A stretch of DNA of 64,000 nucleotides from Sapria himalayana (taxonomy: Eukaryota; Streptophyta; Magnoliopsida; Malpighiales; Rafflesiaceae): assembly GCA_029783825.1 (NCBI GenBank), contig JAREIK010003431.1, positions 785,494 through 849,493 of the forward strand, given 5' to 3'. The notes beneath the pieces were generated by a model, which worked only from the letters and a program-made list of their open reading frames with translations, was not told the origin of the DNA and did not search any database. Below, piece after piece: positions 48,961 to 58,980 of the stretch (position 1 is the first letter of the stretch; every line of letters begins with the position of its first letter). A program made the position numbers and the translations under genes.

Positions 48961-50215
48961 GTTGTATCCCATAAATACATTGTAAATCAACTAAATATAA
49001 GTAATATATTCTTTGTGTGAACTTAAAAAAAATATTTATATAGCAATCAACATGATTCAGTCTTCTTAGGTGCTTAGATATGATGTATAGATTGTGAAAG
49101 ACATATTATAGCCTGTAAGAGTCTCTTAAGATAATGGTTTAGTAGATTTTCTTTAATTCTTATTATCTTTGACCTTAGGAGATACCTATCAAACTATGTA
49201 TATTTTTTTTGATGTGAATCATAAGGTTAATATATGATATTAACAATATATATAATGTATATAATAATTATAGTAGATGATCAGTTAAACAAAAAATTTT
49301 AAATATCTAACTAAAGTATTTCCTTAATATTGAGATCAAATATTCATGAGATATAATATTTTTTCTCACATTATGAATATTTGTTTAATCTTAGTATGTT
49401 GGCTCATTATTTAATCTTTGTATAAACTTGTTTATAAATATCAATTAACTAATTGATTTCACTAAATATAGTAAAATTAGAAAACTAAACTACCAAATAG
49501 TGATCAAGCCAAATATCACATATGCTAGAAAATAAGATTATATTTAGATATCAAGAACATAACTAAGTAAAAATATATTCAAATTCCATTTGGACTCTAG
49601 CAATTATAGAGATGAGATCTATAACAAATTTTTACACTTTTCTTAAAAACAATCTCATCTCATAAAAAAATAAGAAATCAATAATTATTTAAGTCTAATA
49701 TAGAGATATCATAAAGTTGTAATATCAATTACTTGTGAATTTTAATAGATTAATTGCTTTTTACAAAAATTTAACATACCAATTCAATGACCAACAATAC
49801 TTTAATATAACAATCAAGAAGCTCATCATGTTGTTACCAATCAGGTCAGCCAATAAGTAATTTCTAGTCTACTGATAATACTTTAGTATAAAGCATTTTG
49901 AACTTGAATGTTATTTTATATGAAAAAAAAATCAGGATAATACAATAATCATTATTTACTTATCTACCAATAAATAAATTACTAACATCTTCATGCAGAC
50001 TCTCATAATACATTATGTTTTTTTTTTCCTTTCAAGTTAGGTATTTGAAATATGTATGTATCATCTTGAAAAAAAATATTGAGTTGAGGTTTGGGTTGGT
50101 TTTTTCTTTTTTGATATTTACCTTTCTTTTTTACTTTCATTGTTTAAGAACACACGACACATAAGCTGCCTCAAATTATATATATAATTGATATTATATT
50201 TTAAAAAAAAAATTG

Positions 50216-50789
50216 ATAATTAAAATATATTTTTTCATTTCTCACTCACTCGTCTCTTCCCCCTCAACCAAATTTCATTGTGACCAAAACCCTAGATTAG
50301 CAAAAATAAAAATAAATATACAAATCCTCAAATTAATAAAACTTCATAATCATATATACAAGAGAATCCTCTATAAATAATCACTTGTTTGAATTGGAGC
50401 AGCACATAAATTAGGTGATCCCATCAATAAAATAAAATAAACTAGAAAATAAAATAAAATAAAATATTATTAGAACAAACATAAATTATAACAATAAAAA
50501 ATATTATGTATTAGATTCATGACAAATTTAGCTTATGATCACTAAAATTGTATCTATTTTAACTTTAATGACACTCTTGTTACATAACAATGAATTTGTG
50601 GGAGAAAGATTAGTTATATTTTAAAGGATGTTTCACTTGCTTATTGTTGGATTTCTAAATCAACTAATTACAATAATATTATAAAACATTTCAAATTCAA
50701 CAAATAATTAATCATTGAAGAACTTAAAAATCATTGTGGTATTATATTAGTAACCTCATATGTATAAAGATCATATTCAATGCACATAA
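50216..50789. other. AT-rich intron stretch, nothing recognised
   Basis: No supported feature. Positions 50505-50545 have a faint resemblance to the hAT copy 4 text around 16540-16590. Confidence 0.4.
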
Positions 50790-51030
50790 TTTTCACTTTA
50801 ATGTGAGATCTATGAGAGATAAATATATTGATAGCTTTACCTCAAATTTCAAAGAGATTATATCTGATAAGTCTCAAACTTGAGACATTTACCCTTAAAC
50901 AAAGTCATTTGTCATCACATTAAGGCATGACTTCCAAAATATGCCAGTAACAGAAAACTTTATCATGTGATCAGTCATCTCAATATTATTCTCATACAAA
51001 TACTTTTATTTTTTGAATTCTTATGAAATT
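50790..51030 (+). repeat. Dispersed repeat R1, copy 1
   Basis: Shares with 55440-55640 and 59325-59460 the string TAAGTCTCAAAC-TGAGACAT, then an AAACAA-GTCAT-ATCATCACATTAAGGC stretch and a CAAGTGATCA-TCATCTCAATATTATT stretch. All three are in the same orientation. Identity unknown. Confidence 0.6.
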
Positions 51031-51470
51031 CAGTATATTAATATTTGGATAATCACACAATATCCTTAGATATATAAACTACTCATAAATATTTCATTTA
51101 AGTACTAATTCAAATGTCACTAAATAAATTTAAATTTTTTTCAAATATTTCATCCTTATGATTCTATCATATATGAATATATCACAACTATATTTAAAGA
51201 ATTTAAATTTAAAATAACATATTTAATACTAAATTTGATAATACTAAAAATAATTGTATTAATAACTTTAATTGTATGAACTATCAAAAACTCCTAGCTG
51301 AAATTTTTCATGTTATATATATTTATAATAATATTATTTTAATTGTACCAATTGAATTATAATTAATTTCACTCACATTAGATGTTATCTAAACTTTAAT
51401 AAAAATTATGAATATATCTTTTAAAATACAAGAATTTTATACTTTATGTCAATTAATAGATAAACAGAGG
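51031..51470 (+). mobile_element. RICESLEEPER-like hAT relic, copy 6 (core fragment)
   Basis: Aligns with copy 4 from about 16860 to 17270: ATATTTGGATAATCACACAATATCC matches the DIWTCHDDSS position, and CATCCTTATGATTCTATCATATATGA and TTTCATGTTATATATATTTATAATA follow in order. It ends abruptly at 51470, where another hAT end begins. Strongly decayed. Confidence 0.7.
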
Positions 51471-51471
51471 T

Positions 51472-51751
51472 GTTTGAATGGGCCATTGGCCCTTAACAAT
51501 GCATATCCAATAAAAATTGGATCGTGACATAACCCAACATGACTTAAATCGAGTCTGAATTAGTGTCAGGCCAACCCATGGCATGGCTAGAGTCGTTCTA
51601 GCCTTCTAGCCCAAGTGCCTTAAAAGATGAGGCACAACACAAAATGATGGCTCATGTGGGCGGATTCAACCTACCTAGCGAACTCAGGTTAGCCTAGAAT
51701 AAATCAAGTTTTCCTAGGTTTGAGTCATGTTTAGTGCATGGTCATAGTGTG
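51472..51751. mobile_element. hAT left-end block inserted into copy 6
   Basis: Begins CAGAGGTGTTTGAATGGGCC, a degraded TAGAGGTGTCAAAC start. Subterminal-type text follows (CATGGCATGGC, GGCACAACAC). The right end is not seen because the next element starts at 51752. Confidence 0.6.
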
Positions 51752-52110
51752 CTAAGAAATACGGACAGAAATACAGACATGTAGATACAATACGATGGGA
51801 TATGGGAACACGATAAATTTTAAAAAACTAGGATATAAGCACGGCTAGGACACTGCATGATAAAATAAAATAAAATAAAATAAATTATCTTTATAAATAT
51901 TATTCTTAAAAAATATTGATAAAATAAAGTAAAATTTATAATTATCTTTATAAATATTAGTTATTTTATAAAATAAAATAAAATAAAATATTTTTATTTT
52001 TTAAAATATTTTATTTTATTTTATAAAATATTATTTATAATTATCTTATTTTATAAAATAATATTTGATAATTATCTTATCTTATAAAAAAATATTTTTT
52101 TTATTTTACT
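51752..52110. mobile_element. Truncated short hAT of the GGACACG family (reverse orientation)
   Basis: CTAAGAAATACGGACAG, then a GGGAACACGATAAATTTTAA and AAAACTAGGATATAAGCACGG stretch, then TAAAATAAAATA-rich DNA. This is the reverse complement of the right half of short element 2 (8502-9343), in order. The G-rich minisatellite half is missing, so it is a truncated or internally deleted third member. Confidence 0.75.
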
Positions 52111-52189
52111 AAACTATAGTCCATTGAGCTATAGTTTATTTTACTAAACTATATCTTATCTTATTTTATAGTTTATTTTATAAAATAAA

Positions 52190-52218
52190 CTATAGTCCAT
52201 TGAGCCATTGGACTATAG
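52190..52218. repeat. Perfect inverted repeat (hairpin)
   Basis: CTATAGTCCA, a 9-base loop, then TGGACTATAG. It is preceded at 52128-52150 by a related CTATAGTCCATTGAGCTATAG. Confidence 0.9.
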
Positions 52219-52249
52219 TTTTCAATCATCTTCAATATTCAAGTCTAAA

Positions 52250-53470
52250 TGCATGAATTTATTTAAAATATTATAAAACTATATTCATCATTTCTCTGAC
52301 TTCTTAATCTTTTATTAAAATTTGATTGTCATCATTCTTTATACATCTTTTATGACTAATATATTTGTTCTTCTTCTCACACATCCTAGTAAATTATAAA
52401 TATTATTTTTCTACTATTTATTTTATTCTGTATTATACAACTCATCATATGCATTAAACTTTATTTTATTCACTGCTGATTTAGTTTTTTTTTTATAACC
52501 TTACATAATTTCATTATATCATCATTCTTATTTTTTTTGTATTTTTTTTAAATCAATTTCATTTTTCCTTAATATTTTGTTAAACCTTAGATTTTTATAA
52601 TAGAATTTCTCTAAGTAAATATTTTCTTTAAACATACTTAATTTTTTTATATATATCTTTGAGATAATTAGTCAATTTATTTCACTTAATATCTATATCT
52701 ATGTTAAATGACAAGTTAATTTTGTTTTCTAGTTTTTTCCTGAAAATACTTATCATTTTTTTCTTAAAATTATATTATTTTATATTCAAACACTTATTTG
52801 AAATCTCCTTATGATTTTAATTTTCAAGACACGTTCATTATGCCTAATATTTTCAAAATTGTTCATCTTGTTCTATTTCTTTCTCAAAACTCATATCCTC
52901 AATGAGTCAAAGGTATGACTCATAACTCTTATTACTTACTATTACCTTGCACTAATCGATCAATTATGATGCTTTCTTATTTAAATATCTATCAATTATA
53001 ATGCTTTCTTATTTTGGTATATCTTACACTAATCCATTTATATCTTCTCAAAAAAAATATTTATTCTTTCATTATGACCAACTTGTAGAGAATAAACATT
53101 AATCACATTTAAGAATTTTGTCTGCTATTAGTTTAAGTGATAAGTCTATTATTAATTCTTTTGATCTCTATAATTTTGTTTTTTAAGTTTTCATTCACTA
53201 TTATCTCAATATTATTAATATTTATTTTTTTTGCCCACATAGCTAAACTTATACCATTTAACTCCCTAGATTCATCACCCTTCCACTTAGTCTCTTATAA
53301 AGATCATATATTAATAGTTATATGCTTAAGGATATCAACTAATTTTATGCACTTACCATTCAAGAACTCAATATTCCAAAATCTTATCCTAAAATTATTA
53401 ACTTGGACTAACTTCTTTACACGCCCTTGTCCAACAAAGTACAAGAACTCTTACTTTTTTAACATAAAGC
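52250..53470 (-). mobile_element. RTE-type LINE relic, endonuclease end (antisense)
   Basis: The reverse strand around 53240-53400 reads RIRFWNIEFLNGKCIKLVDI, then degraded residues, then ETKWKGDESRELNG. This is the start of an apurinic endonuclease (WN-G-L-G...ETKW pattern) as found in plant RTE LINEs and often annotated as craniofacial-development-protein-2-like. Further on, IVNENLKNKI and NVINVYSLQVGHNERINIFF match the following endonuclease segments. Later parts (52250-52900) fade, and no reverse transcriptase is seen, so the copy is truncated. Non-functional. Confidence 0.7.
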
Positions 53471-53694
53471 CTAAGTAGTATCGCAAAGATCTTTGCCAAG
53501 TCACAACTCAAATAATGTATCACATTACTTAAAATAGATAACTTTATGGCATTAACACATATCAATAATTTAGGAACCGTTGTAAATTAGTAAAGAGTTT
53601 ATTAAGGTGAGCTGTCTAACTGATGTCGCCATCCTACTTTATCCAAGATTGAGACAGACAGTGTAAAAATAACTGAGACAGACATACTACAAAA

Positions 53695-53775
53695 TATGTA
53701 TATATGTATATGTATATGTATATATATATATATGTACATATATACACACACACACACACATACATACATATATAG
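53695..53775. repeat. Microsatellite (TA/GTATAT)n(CA)n
   Basis: Compound AT/GT/CA repeat. The reverse frame over it is an artefact. Confidence 0.95.
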
Positions 53776-54806
53776 AAAAAGAGAAACCCATGGAACTCCA
53801 AACCCAAACTCAAGCAACGAAAAATTTAATGTGATCTTATAATCCTAAGCATACTAACTCCTTCAACACCTCAATGGTAGAAGAATATGATAATATTCCT
53901 TTATAAATCATCAACTAGAAATATCTTGCATCCAAAACATTAAAATTCCTATTTTTAGGATCAAATCTCCATTACTCATTATCTCAAAAATTTTTTTGCA
54001 TTGTTGGAGTAATACATGTCTCTAGCAGCTCATTGATCATCACAATAATTTATAAGTCATCCTCATGCATAGTTGTGTCCATAGCCATTGTAGTTTGAGA
54101 CCAGAAACAATGATTGTCCTGAAGAATAAAAGTCCATGATCACTGGAAAAACTCCAGGCTTTAGAAAATCCCAAGAATAATCATTTTGCTTCGTTACAGT
54201 CATATAATATAATCCAAAGAAAACTCAAGTAATCCCATAAATGGCTTTTGAGTTTTTTCCAATGGCACATTCATGACCAAGCAAGCATTTGGAAAATCTG
54301 CACTGCCAATCTCCATTCCTGGCTTCCCAGGGCAGAACATTATTATGTTTTAAAATGATCACACATCTCCTATACCGCTTTATGTGAGAACAGCCTGCAG
54401 AGGATAATCCACCATTTTCAGCAAAGTCATTATACCAAGGAAAAGAAGCACAAATGAAAAAATTCTGTCAATGGTTAATAGCTTTTACTGATCAAAAGCT
54501 CTTAAATGTTTGCTACTCAATGTACAACTAATCACATTAGACGTCCACCGATAAAGAAACCACACAAACTATAATCAGACTGCTGCCCTACAAGCCTGTG
54601 TTTCATACTGTGAAGCAAAAGTAATTGGCACCACCATCACCCCTATTAGCAAAAAGCCATGAGGGTGATTAAATATCTGATAGGATCTTCCAAAGCACCC
54701 CACACCTGTAGAACCTCCTCAAAAACTTAGGCAAAACTACCCAAACCAGTACGGTTAATTTCGGAGTTAAACCTACAAAAAGAAATGTATTTTTGAGATG
54801 TTGATA
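53776..54806 (-). other. Less AT-rich, unique-looking region, possible 3' UTR of a captured gene piece
   Basis: From about 54050 to 54800 base composition is more balanced than in neighbouring DNA and no TE motif is visible. In minus orientation it directly follows the stop codon of the coding-like piece at 54807-54989, so it may be that transcript's 3' untranslated part. Confidence 0.4.
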
Positions 54807-54989
54807 CTACTCCAGCAACTGCATGAATCCATCAGATGCCCCGTTGGCACTTTTATAATAACCATCTGCAGCATCCTCTGCTTGTTCCAATGCACTTTAA
54901 ACCTGATTTACTTTCATTCCAAATTTGGGCACCAGGTGCAGATGAACTGGTTTCACCCACTTTGAGAGACTGATCTCCAGCTTCACCCT
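54807..54989 (-). pseudogene. Unidentified coding-like terminal exon with one frameshift
   Basis: After an acceptor-like TTTATACAG, the reverse strand reads EGEAGDQSLKVGETSSSAPG, then AQIWNESKSGLK. After a frame change it reads ALEQAEDAADGYYKSANGAS and DGFMQLLE, then TAG at 54807-54809. Composition, codon use and the absence of stops apart from one indel look like a genuine protein C-terminus. I do not recognise the protein. It lies in the long OTU intron on the gene's own strand but is unrelated to the OTU domain. It could be a captured gene fragment, a processed pseudogene, or an old exon of another gene. Confidence 0.45.
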
Positions 54990-55439
54990 CTGTATAAATA
55001 TCGGTATATAACTTAACAAAAATATTAGTGACCTAAAAATCATTCAAATTTCATAAAATTACTAAAAAATATAATGATTTATTTAATTCAAATTCATTCG
55101 ATTGAAAGGTAAAATATTAAAATTATTATTCAATTTATTAATACTCTTTAATTTTGTTTAAATACATATTTTGTAATATGTTATTAAGATTTTAAAGTAA
55201 TAATATAATTACAAAATATGTAATTAATATTAAAATTATAATTTATTTAGTTTAAATACATTAATCAAAACAAATAAAGAAATTTTATCCTAAGTCCTAA
55301 CTACTTACATTGACAAAATGGATATTGTTCTTCTAGACCATTCTATTAAAAACACATTTACCCTAAACCTTTTGGGTATTAAATCCATATAAAGATAGAC
55401 ATCATACCCATTATACTAGACTCTCACTTTAAGCACTGG
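54990..55439. other. AT-rich intron stretch, nothing recognised
   Basis: No supported feature. Confidence 0.5.
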
Positions 55440-55640
55440 ATCTTAGAGAGATTAAGATCTAGATAGCTTATATTCAAAAGTCGAAGACACTGCATCTTAT
55501 AAGTCTCAAACATAAGACATACCACTCTTGGACGATGACACATATCATCGCATCAAGGCTTTATTTCTATCATATGCATACAATATAAGAAATTTTCAAG
55601 TGATCAATCATCTAAATATTATTATTATTCAAATACATTT
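55440..55640 (+). repeat. Dispersed repeat R1, copy 2
   Basis: Contains ATCTTATAAGTCTCAAACAT and AAGACAT, then a GATGACACATATCATCGCATC and AAGGC stretch, and CAAGTGATCAATCATCTAAA. It is the best kept of the three copies. Confidence 0.6.
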
Positions 55641-55787
55641 AAATTCAAAGTTCTTATGAAATTCAAGTGCTCTAAATCCAACTACATATATAAAATTAAT
55701 TCTATATATGTAATTTTTTATATTTATATCTTTATATTTAATTACATATCAAAAAAGATTTTTTAAGATAATTTAAATAATAGTGTA

Positions 55788-56035
55788 TCATTTTAGTAAG
55801 CACCGTATAAATAGCAATGCAAATGGTATGGAGAGGAGTGGCATAGGCAACGTGGCACAGGCACAATGAACAAAACTACATGGAGTAGACTTGTTTGAAG
55901 ATACTTTTATATCTCCCTGTGGCACAGGCAGCATGGAGTGGATAGCAATGCAAGCAAGACATGAGAGCAGGGCATGGAAAGGCAAGCGAGACAACAGCAT
56001 GGAGTAGTTGGAAGTGCCAGGAGTTGATTTCATTA
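55788..56035. other. GCA/TGGAG-rich unidentified segment
   Basis: Repeated ATGGAGTGG/GCATGGAG and GGCACAGGCA motifs, GC-richer than the flanks; no termini found. The reverse open frame is not recognised. Confidence 0.4.
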
Positions 56036-56156
56036 CATATCAAAAAAAATCTGATAAATTAGCAAAAGAATCAAGAAAAGCTGATTTGCTGATTTTCAGC
56101 ATTATTACCAAGAATTCGGCGATCAATGACCAATATTGTATCAAGGGCCACTAATA

Positions 56157-56170
56157 CCCCCCCCCCCCCC
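56157..56170. repeat. Homopolymer C tract (14 bases)
   Basis: Uninterrupted run of 14 C, exceptional in this AT-rich DNA; length is prone to assembly error. Confidence 0.95.
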
Positions 56171-56204
56171 ACAATAGTTCCACTAAATGTCTGGATTTTG
56201 CTCT

Positions 56205-56415
56205 TTGTTAAAGGTTACTATTTTTATTTATTTTAAGTGTATTTTATGTTTGATGGAAGCACCCAGCTCGTGAACTATCCCAATGAATTTTCCTCCTATA
56301 TAAAGGTTTTTATGTGTGTTGAGTGCGTGTGAAGTTATATTGAGTTGAAGTTATATTATTGTTATTTTTTAAGTTGCATTAAGTTAATTTCAGTTTATTC
56401 TGTTTTTAAAAAAAA
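56205..56415 (+). repeat. Solo copia LTR-like segment near exon 2
   Basis: GGAAGCACCCAGCTCGTGAAC, CTATCCCAATGAATTTTCCTCC and a TATATAAAGG box match the LTR module of element B. No pol follows. It lies about 180 bp beyond exon 2 in the transcript direction, antisense to the gene. Confidence 0.6.
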
Positions 56416-56596
56416 TCGTAAGACAAACCAAGAGGGCAACAACTGAGGATCATCTCATGACATAAGCAGCAGATAATTGAATCATATGACAGAAACAAGC
56501 AGTTTCTCTTGTGATCCATTGTTTTTTCATATTATGGAATAAGAAGCATCTGATATTCCAGCAGATAAAATACACTGATCAGCAGCTAGGGCTAAC

Positions 56597-56651
56597 CTGA
56601 CAATTGCCATCCCCCTCAACTTTATGCTCAACCAAATCATACACCTGCAAT
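56597..56651 (-). CDS. OTU-domain deubiquitinase, exon 2 (catalytic Asp and Cys)
   Basis: OTU cysteine proteases remove ubiquitin from proteins; Cys, His and Asp/Asn form the active site. This 55-nt exon encodes LQVYDLVEHKVEGDGNCQ, with the DGNC box containing the catalytic Cys. Acceptor GATCTCAG (56656 onward), donor GTTAGC. Its first base completes the Arg codon left by exon 1 (AG/A). Together, exons 1-5 encode 109 residues in one frame without a stop, closely resembling the core of plant OTU9-12-type proteins. The His-containing end (WxEVHYNS) and the N-terminus are not seen in the window. Gene may be intact, or a 3'-truncated copy. Confidence 0.9.
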
Positions 56652-56734
56652 CTGAGATCAAGTAATTTATTACAAATGCCCAACAAAAAGCAAGATGGAT
56701 CTCAGAAAAACAATGATTCATCAAATTTGAATGC

Positions 56735-56808
56735 CTTTCCAGCAGTCTCTGATGATCTAAAGTTGCTTCATCAACTGATGGTATTTCTCCATTCATTCTA
56801 GGAACATG
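56735..56808 (-). CDS. OTU-domain deubiquitinase, exon 1 of those seen
   Basis: 74 nt encoding HVPRMNGEIPSVDEATLDHQ and RLLE plus AG of the next Arg, the segment that precedes the OTU core in plant homologues. Acceptor TTCGACAG before 56808. The donor is GC rather than GT (AAG/GCATTC), so the 83-nt intron to exon 2 is a GC-AG intron or has a damaged donor. No start codon is here; earlier exons must lie at higher coordinates, and I could not find them. Confidence 0.85.
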
Positions 56809-57655
56809 CTGTCGAATAAAAATTGAAATAAATAGAACCATAAAAAAAAGTAGTTCTTTGAAAAGAAAAATTTTCTTTTTTAAAAGCCCGGCAACAATAC
56901 AAGTCATGAAAGCACCACAATGATCATCAAAGTTCATTCTTCATACTATGGCATCGTGTACACGAATTTTAATTCGCCATGCACAGCAGTGTTCACCCAT
57001 AATCTCAGGTAAATCAAGTTCTTATGTGTTCTTCCTTAATATCTTCATCTAATTTTTTTGATGGTTTATCTCATTAACCACAATTTTCACTAACTTACTA
57101 ATTTTAAATATTTTTTAATATTTAATATATTATTACTCTTTAATTTTGTTTTCCTATCCTAATGATGCTTAGATATCTCTTATTATATTCATTTTTCAAT
57201 TTGTTAATACTAAAGTAGCATTACTAATTGTACCACGGCTCACATTGACAATGTGGACCTCCACAATTATTTTTTATGTATTTTATCTTACAATAGCTCA
57301 ATATTTTAAATCATAAAACATAATTAATTAAATAATAATCCCATAACATTTTCTTTTTTATATATAACATATCCTTCTATTATATAAGACTCATCATGTT
57401 ATTCTTCTTATTTTTTATTTTAATTACATGATTTATATCTTTGTTAATTAAGTCATTCTTTTTAACGATAAATCATAGATATTAAAAAACTCACTTTAAC
57501 TGATATAGCCATTTATATATATGACTAGGATTGAAGATCATATGATGTGTTCTCTAGTCAATGACTCATTATTATTGTTTTTCAGAAAAGAAAATGAAAA
57601 ACAGACAGTAAAATAAAAAAACAATCAAAATTATTATTATTTTTAAGTTTCCAAT
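56809..57655 (-). other. Upstream intron of the OTU gene (minus direction), no exon recognised
   Basis: 56870-57010 is less AT-rich but its translation does not match OTU N-terminal regions I know. The rest is AT-rich. Confidence 0.4.
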
Positions 57656-57659
57656 TTAT

Positions 57660-57860
57660 TTTTAGTTTACTTTTTTATTGTTACTTCATCATGGATGATA
57701 ACACCTAATAAATGGGATGCCCCAGTTCAATGACTCATTATATAAGTGCATCACTTATATATAATTCCTCAAGTTTTTCTAATGAAGTTTAGAAATGTTA
57801 TGATTTGATTTTCTACAAGATATCAAAGTAAACCCCTAGGTAGAAGAATCAAACCCTAGG
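57660..57860 (+). repeat. Copia LTR-like segment with primer-binding site
   Basis: CATGGATGATAACACCTAAT, GGGATGCCCCAGTTCAATG and a CATTATATAAG box follow the LTR module. GATATCAAAGTAAAC (57819-57833) is a decayed primer site. No copia coding is recognised downstream. Confidence 0.6.
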
Positions 57861-57894
57861 ATTTCCTAAATAGAGACGTTCAATGTAATAACGC

Positions 57895-58000
57895 ATTGGA
57901 CATGTGTGCACTGTAGAGCAACAAGGTCTGCATTTGGATTGGTAATGAGCAATAAGGTCTACGGGCTGATAAGAGCAACAAGATCAAAGTGAATAGGAAA
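57895..58000. repeat. Degenerate tandem repeat around GAGCAACAAGGTC
   Basis: Three imperfect copies of GAGCAACAAGRTC at about 40-bp spacing, just after the primer-site candidate, as in the leader of element C. Confidence 0.6.
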
Positions 58001-58690
58001 TGCTAAGAATTTCTATATTAATTCCAATAATCTTCATGCATAAATTATAGTTAATCATAATATAAACAAATTAATAGAATATAAAAGTAATATGTAAACA
58101 CTTACATTAATAATTAATTTCAAATAAAATTATAAATATTTTTTATCACATAATTTGAACAATTATCAATTATAACTTACATAACATTATCTTAATCGAC
58201 TTCTTCTACTCAATTGTTAAGTAATTCAAAAAATTTATCTTAGATATTAATTTTAAAAGAAATATCAATAGGTTTTATGAATTTGATCTTTCTTTAAGAA
58301 TTCACTATAAAATTCACTAAGACTTTTTCTTTTATATCAGTTCACCAATCCAGCATTATTAAACAATTATTTTACCTCTATTCTGTGAAATGATCATTAA
58401 TTAAATTCTTTACAAAAATCAAATTTTTTAGATTAGTAATTCTCATATCATGAAAATTTAGTCCCTTAAATCTCAAATTATATTATCTATTTGATTCAAG
58501 CATTGAATGAAAAATAGTATAGTTCATTGCATTAAATAGAATAATGGTATCATAATTTTATATACAAAATAAAATATTAATTCTTTTTGGCTTCTTTCTT
58601 GTAAGCATTGTTAAAAGTGTTTTAAATATTTTTTATGTTTTGAACAACTATTTCTAGAATGTAAGTATGCATTGTTTGACTAGTTCAAGA
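58001..58690. other. AT-rich stretch, nothing recognised
   Basis: No supported feature. Confidence 0.5.
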
Positions 58691-58694
58691 TATT

Positions 58695-58980
58695 TCGAGA
58701 TGATTAGTAAGGGAAGACTTGTTTTTGATGATTATTAGTTTTTGTGGGGCAAGGAAGCTTTAAGATGATTAGTTTTAATGAGAAAGTGGGGCTTTCATAG
58801 TTATTAGTTTTTGTGGGGAGAGGGGTCAAGAAAGACTTCGAGATTACTAGTTTTTGTAGGAGATCTTTAGAATTACTATTAACTCCTAAACATGTATCAT
58901 TTTGTGCCTTTTGAAAATGGGTGCACCTCTCCCCAGGCAAGGCACCTTGGCAGGGGTGTTGTGGTACCTAAGGCGGGCTT
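58695..58980. repeat. Imperfect tandem repeat around ATTAGTTTTTGTGGGG
   Basis: ATTAGTTTTTGTGGGG or close variants at about 58734, 58770, 58802 and 58848, with GAAGCTTTAAGATGATTAG-like text between them, followed by a GC-richer CCTCTCCCCAGGCAAGGCACC stretch. Function unknown. Confidence 0.7.

Larger units (their letters stand above)
45990..50215 (+). mobile_element. Ty1/copia relic, element B
   Basis: Left LTR module at about 45990-46152, with GGAGCACCCAACTTATGGGC and an AATATATAAGG box. An unusually clear primer site TGGTATCAACGCCAAAACC follows at 46155-46173. Integrase remnant at 47520-47700 (SFHLIH, then a DILLFLLMII frame of the FVTFIDDY segment). RT start at 48850-48960: KVKFIAREFIKAYYANNYDI and then FSLVTKIATIQL, equivalent to KARLVAKGFTQ-YG-DY-ETFSPVAK. 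A right LTR-like module lies at about 50080-50215 (AACACACGACACATAAGCTG). Stops throughout. It lies inside the OTU intron, antisense to the gene. Confidence 0.7.
42399..56596 (-). other. 14.2-kb intron of the OTU gene, filled with transposon debris
   Basis: Bounded by donor GT at 56596-56595 (CAG/GTTAGC) and acceptor AG at 42400-42399. It contains LTR-like segments, two or more copia relics, a SINE, hAT fragments, an RTE LINE relic, microsatellites and an unidentified coding-like piece. The phase-0 join of exon 2 to exon 3 across it gives an uninterrupted OTU domain. That the gene is still spliced across it is inference. Confidence 0.7.

Noticed and set aside
53137..53478. 113-codon plus-strand hydrophobic frame as a membrane protein
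   Set aside because: The opposite strand encodes LINE endonuclease residues, so the plus frame is its shadow in AT-rich DNA.
56527..56937. 136-codon reverse frame as a single small protein
   Set aside because: It covers one real OTU exon (56735-56808) but then runs through intron sequence and reads the next exon out of frame; the spliced model explains it better.
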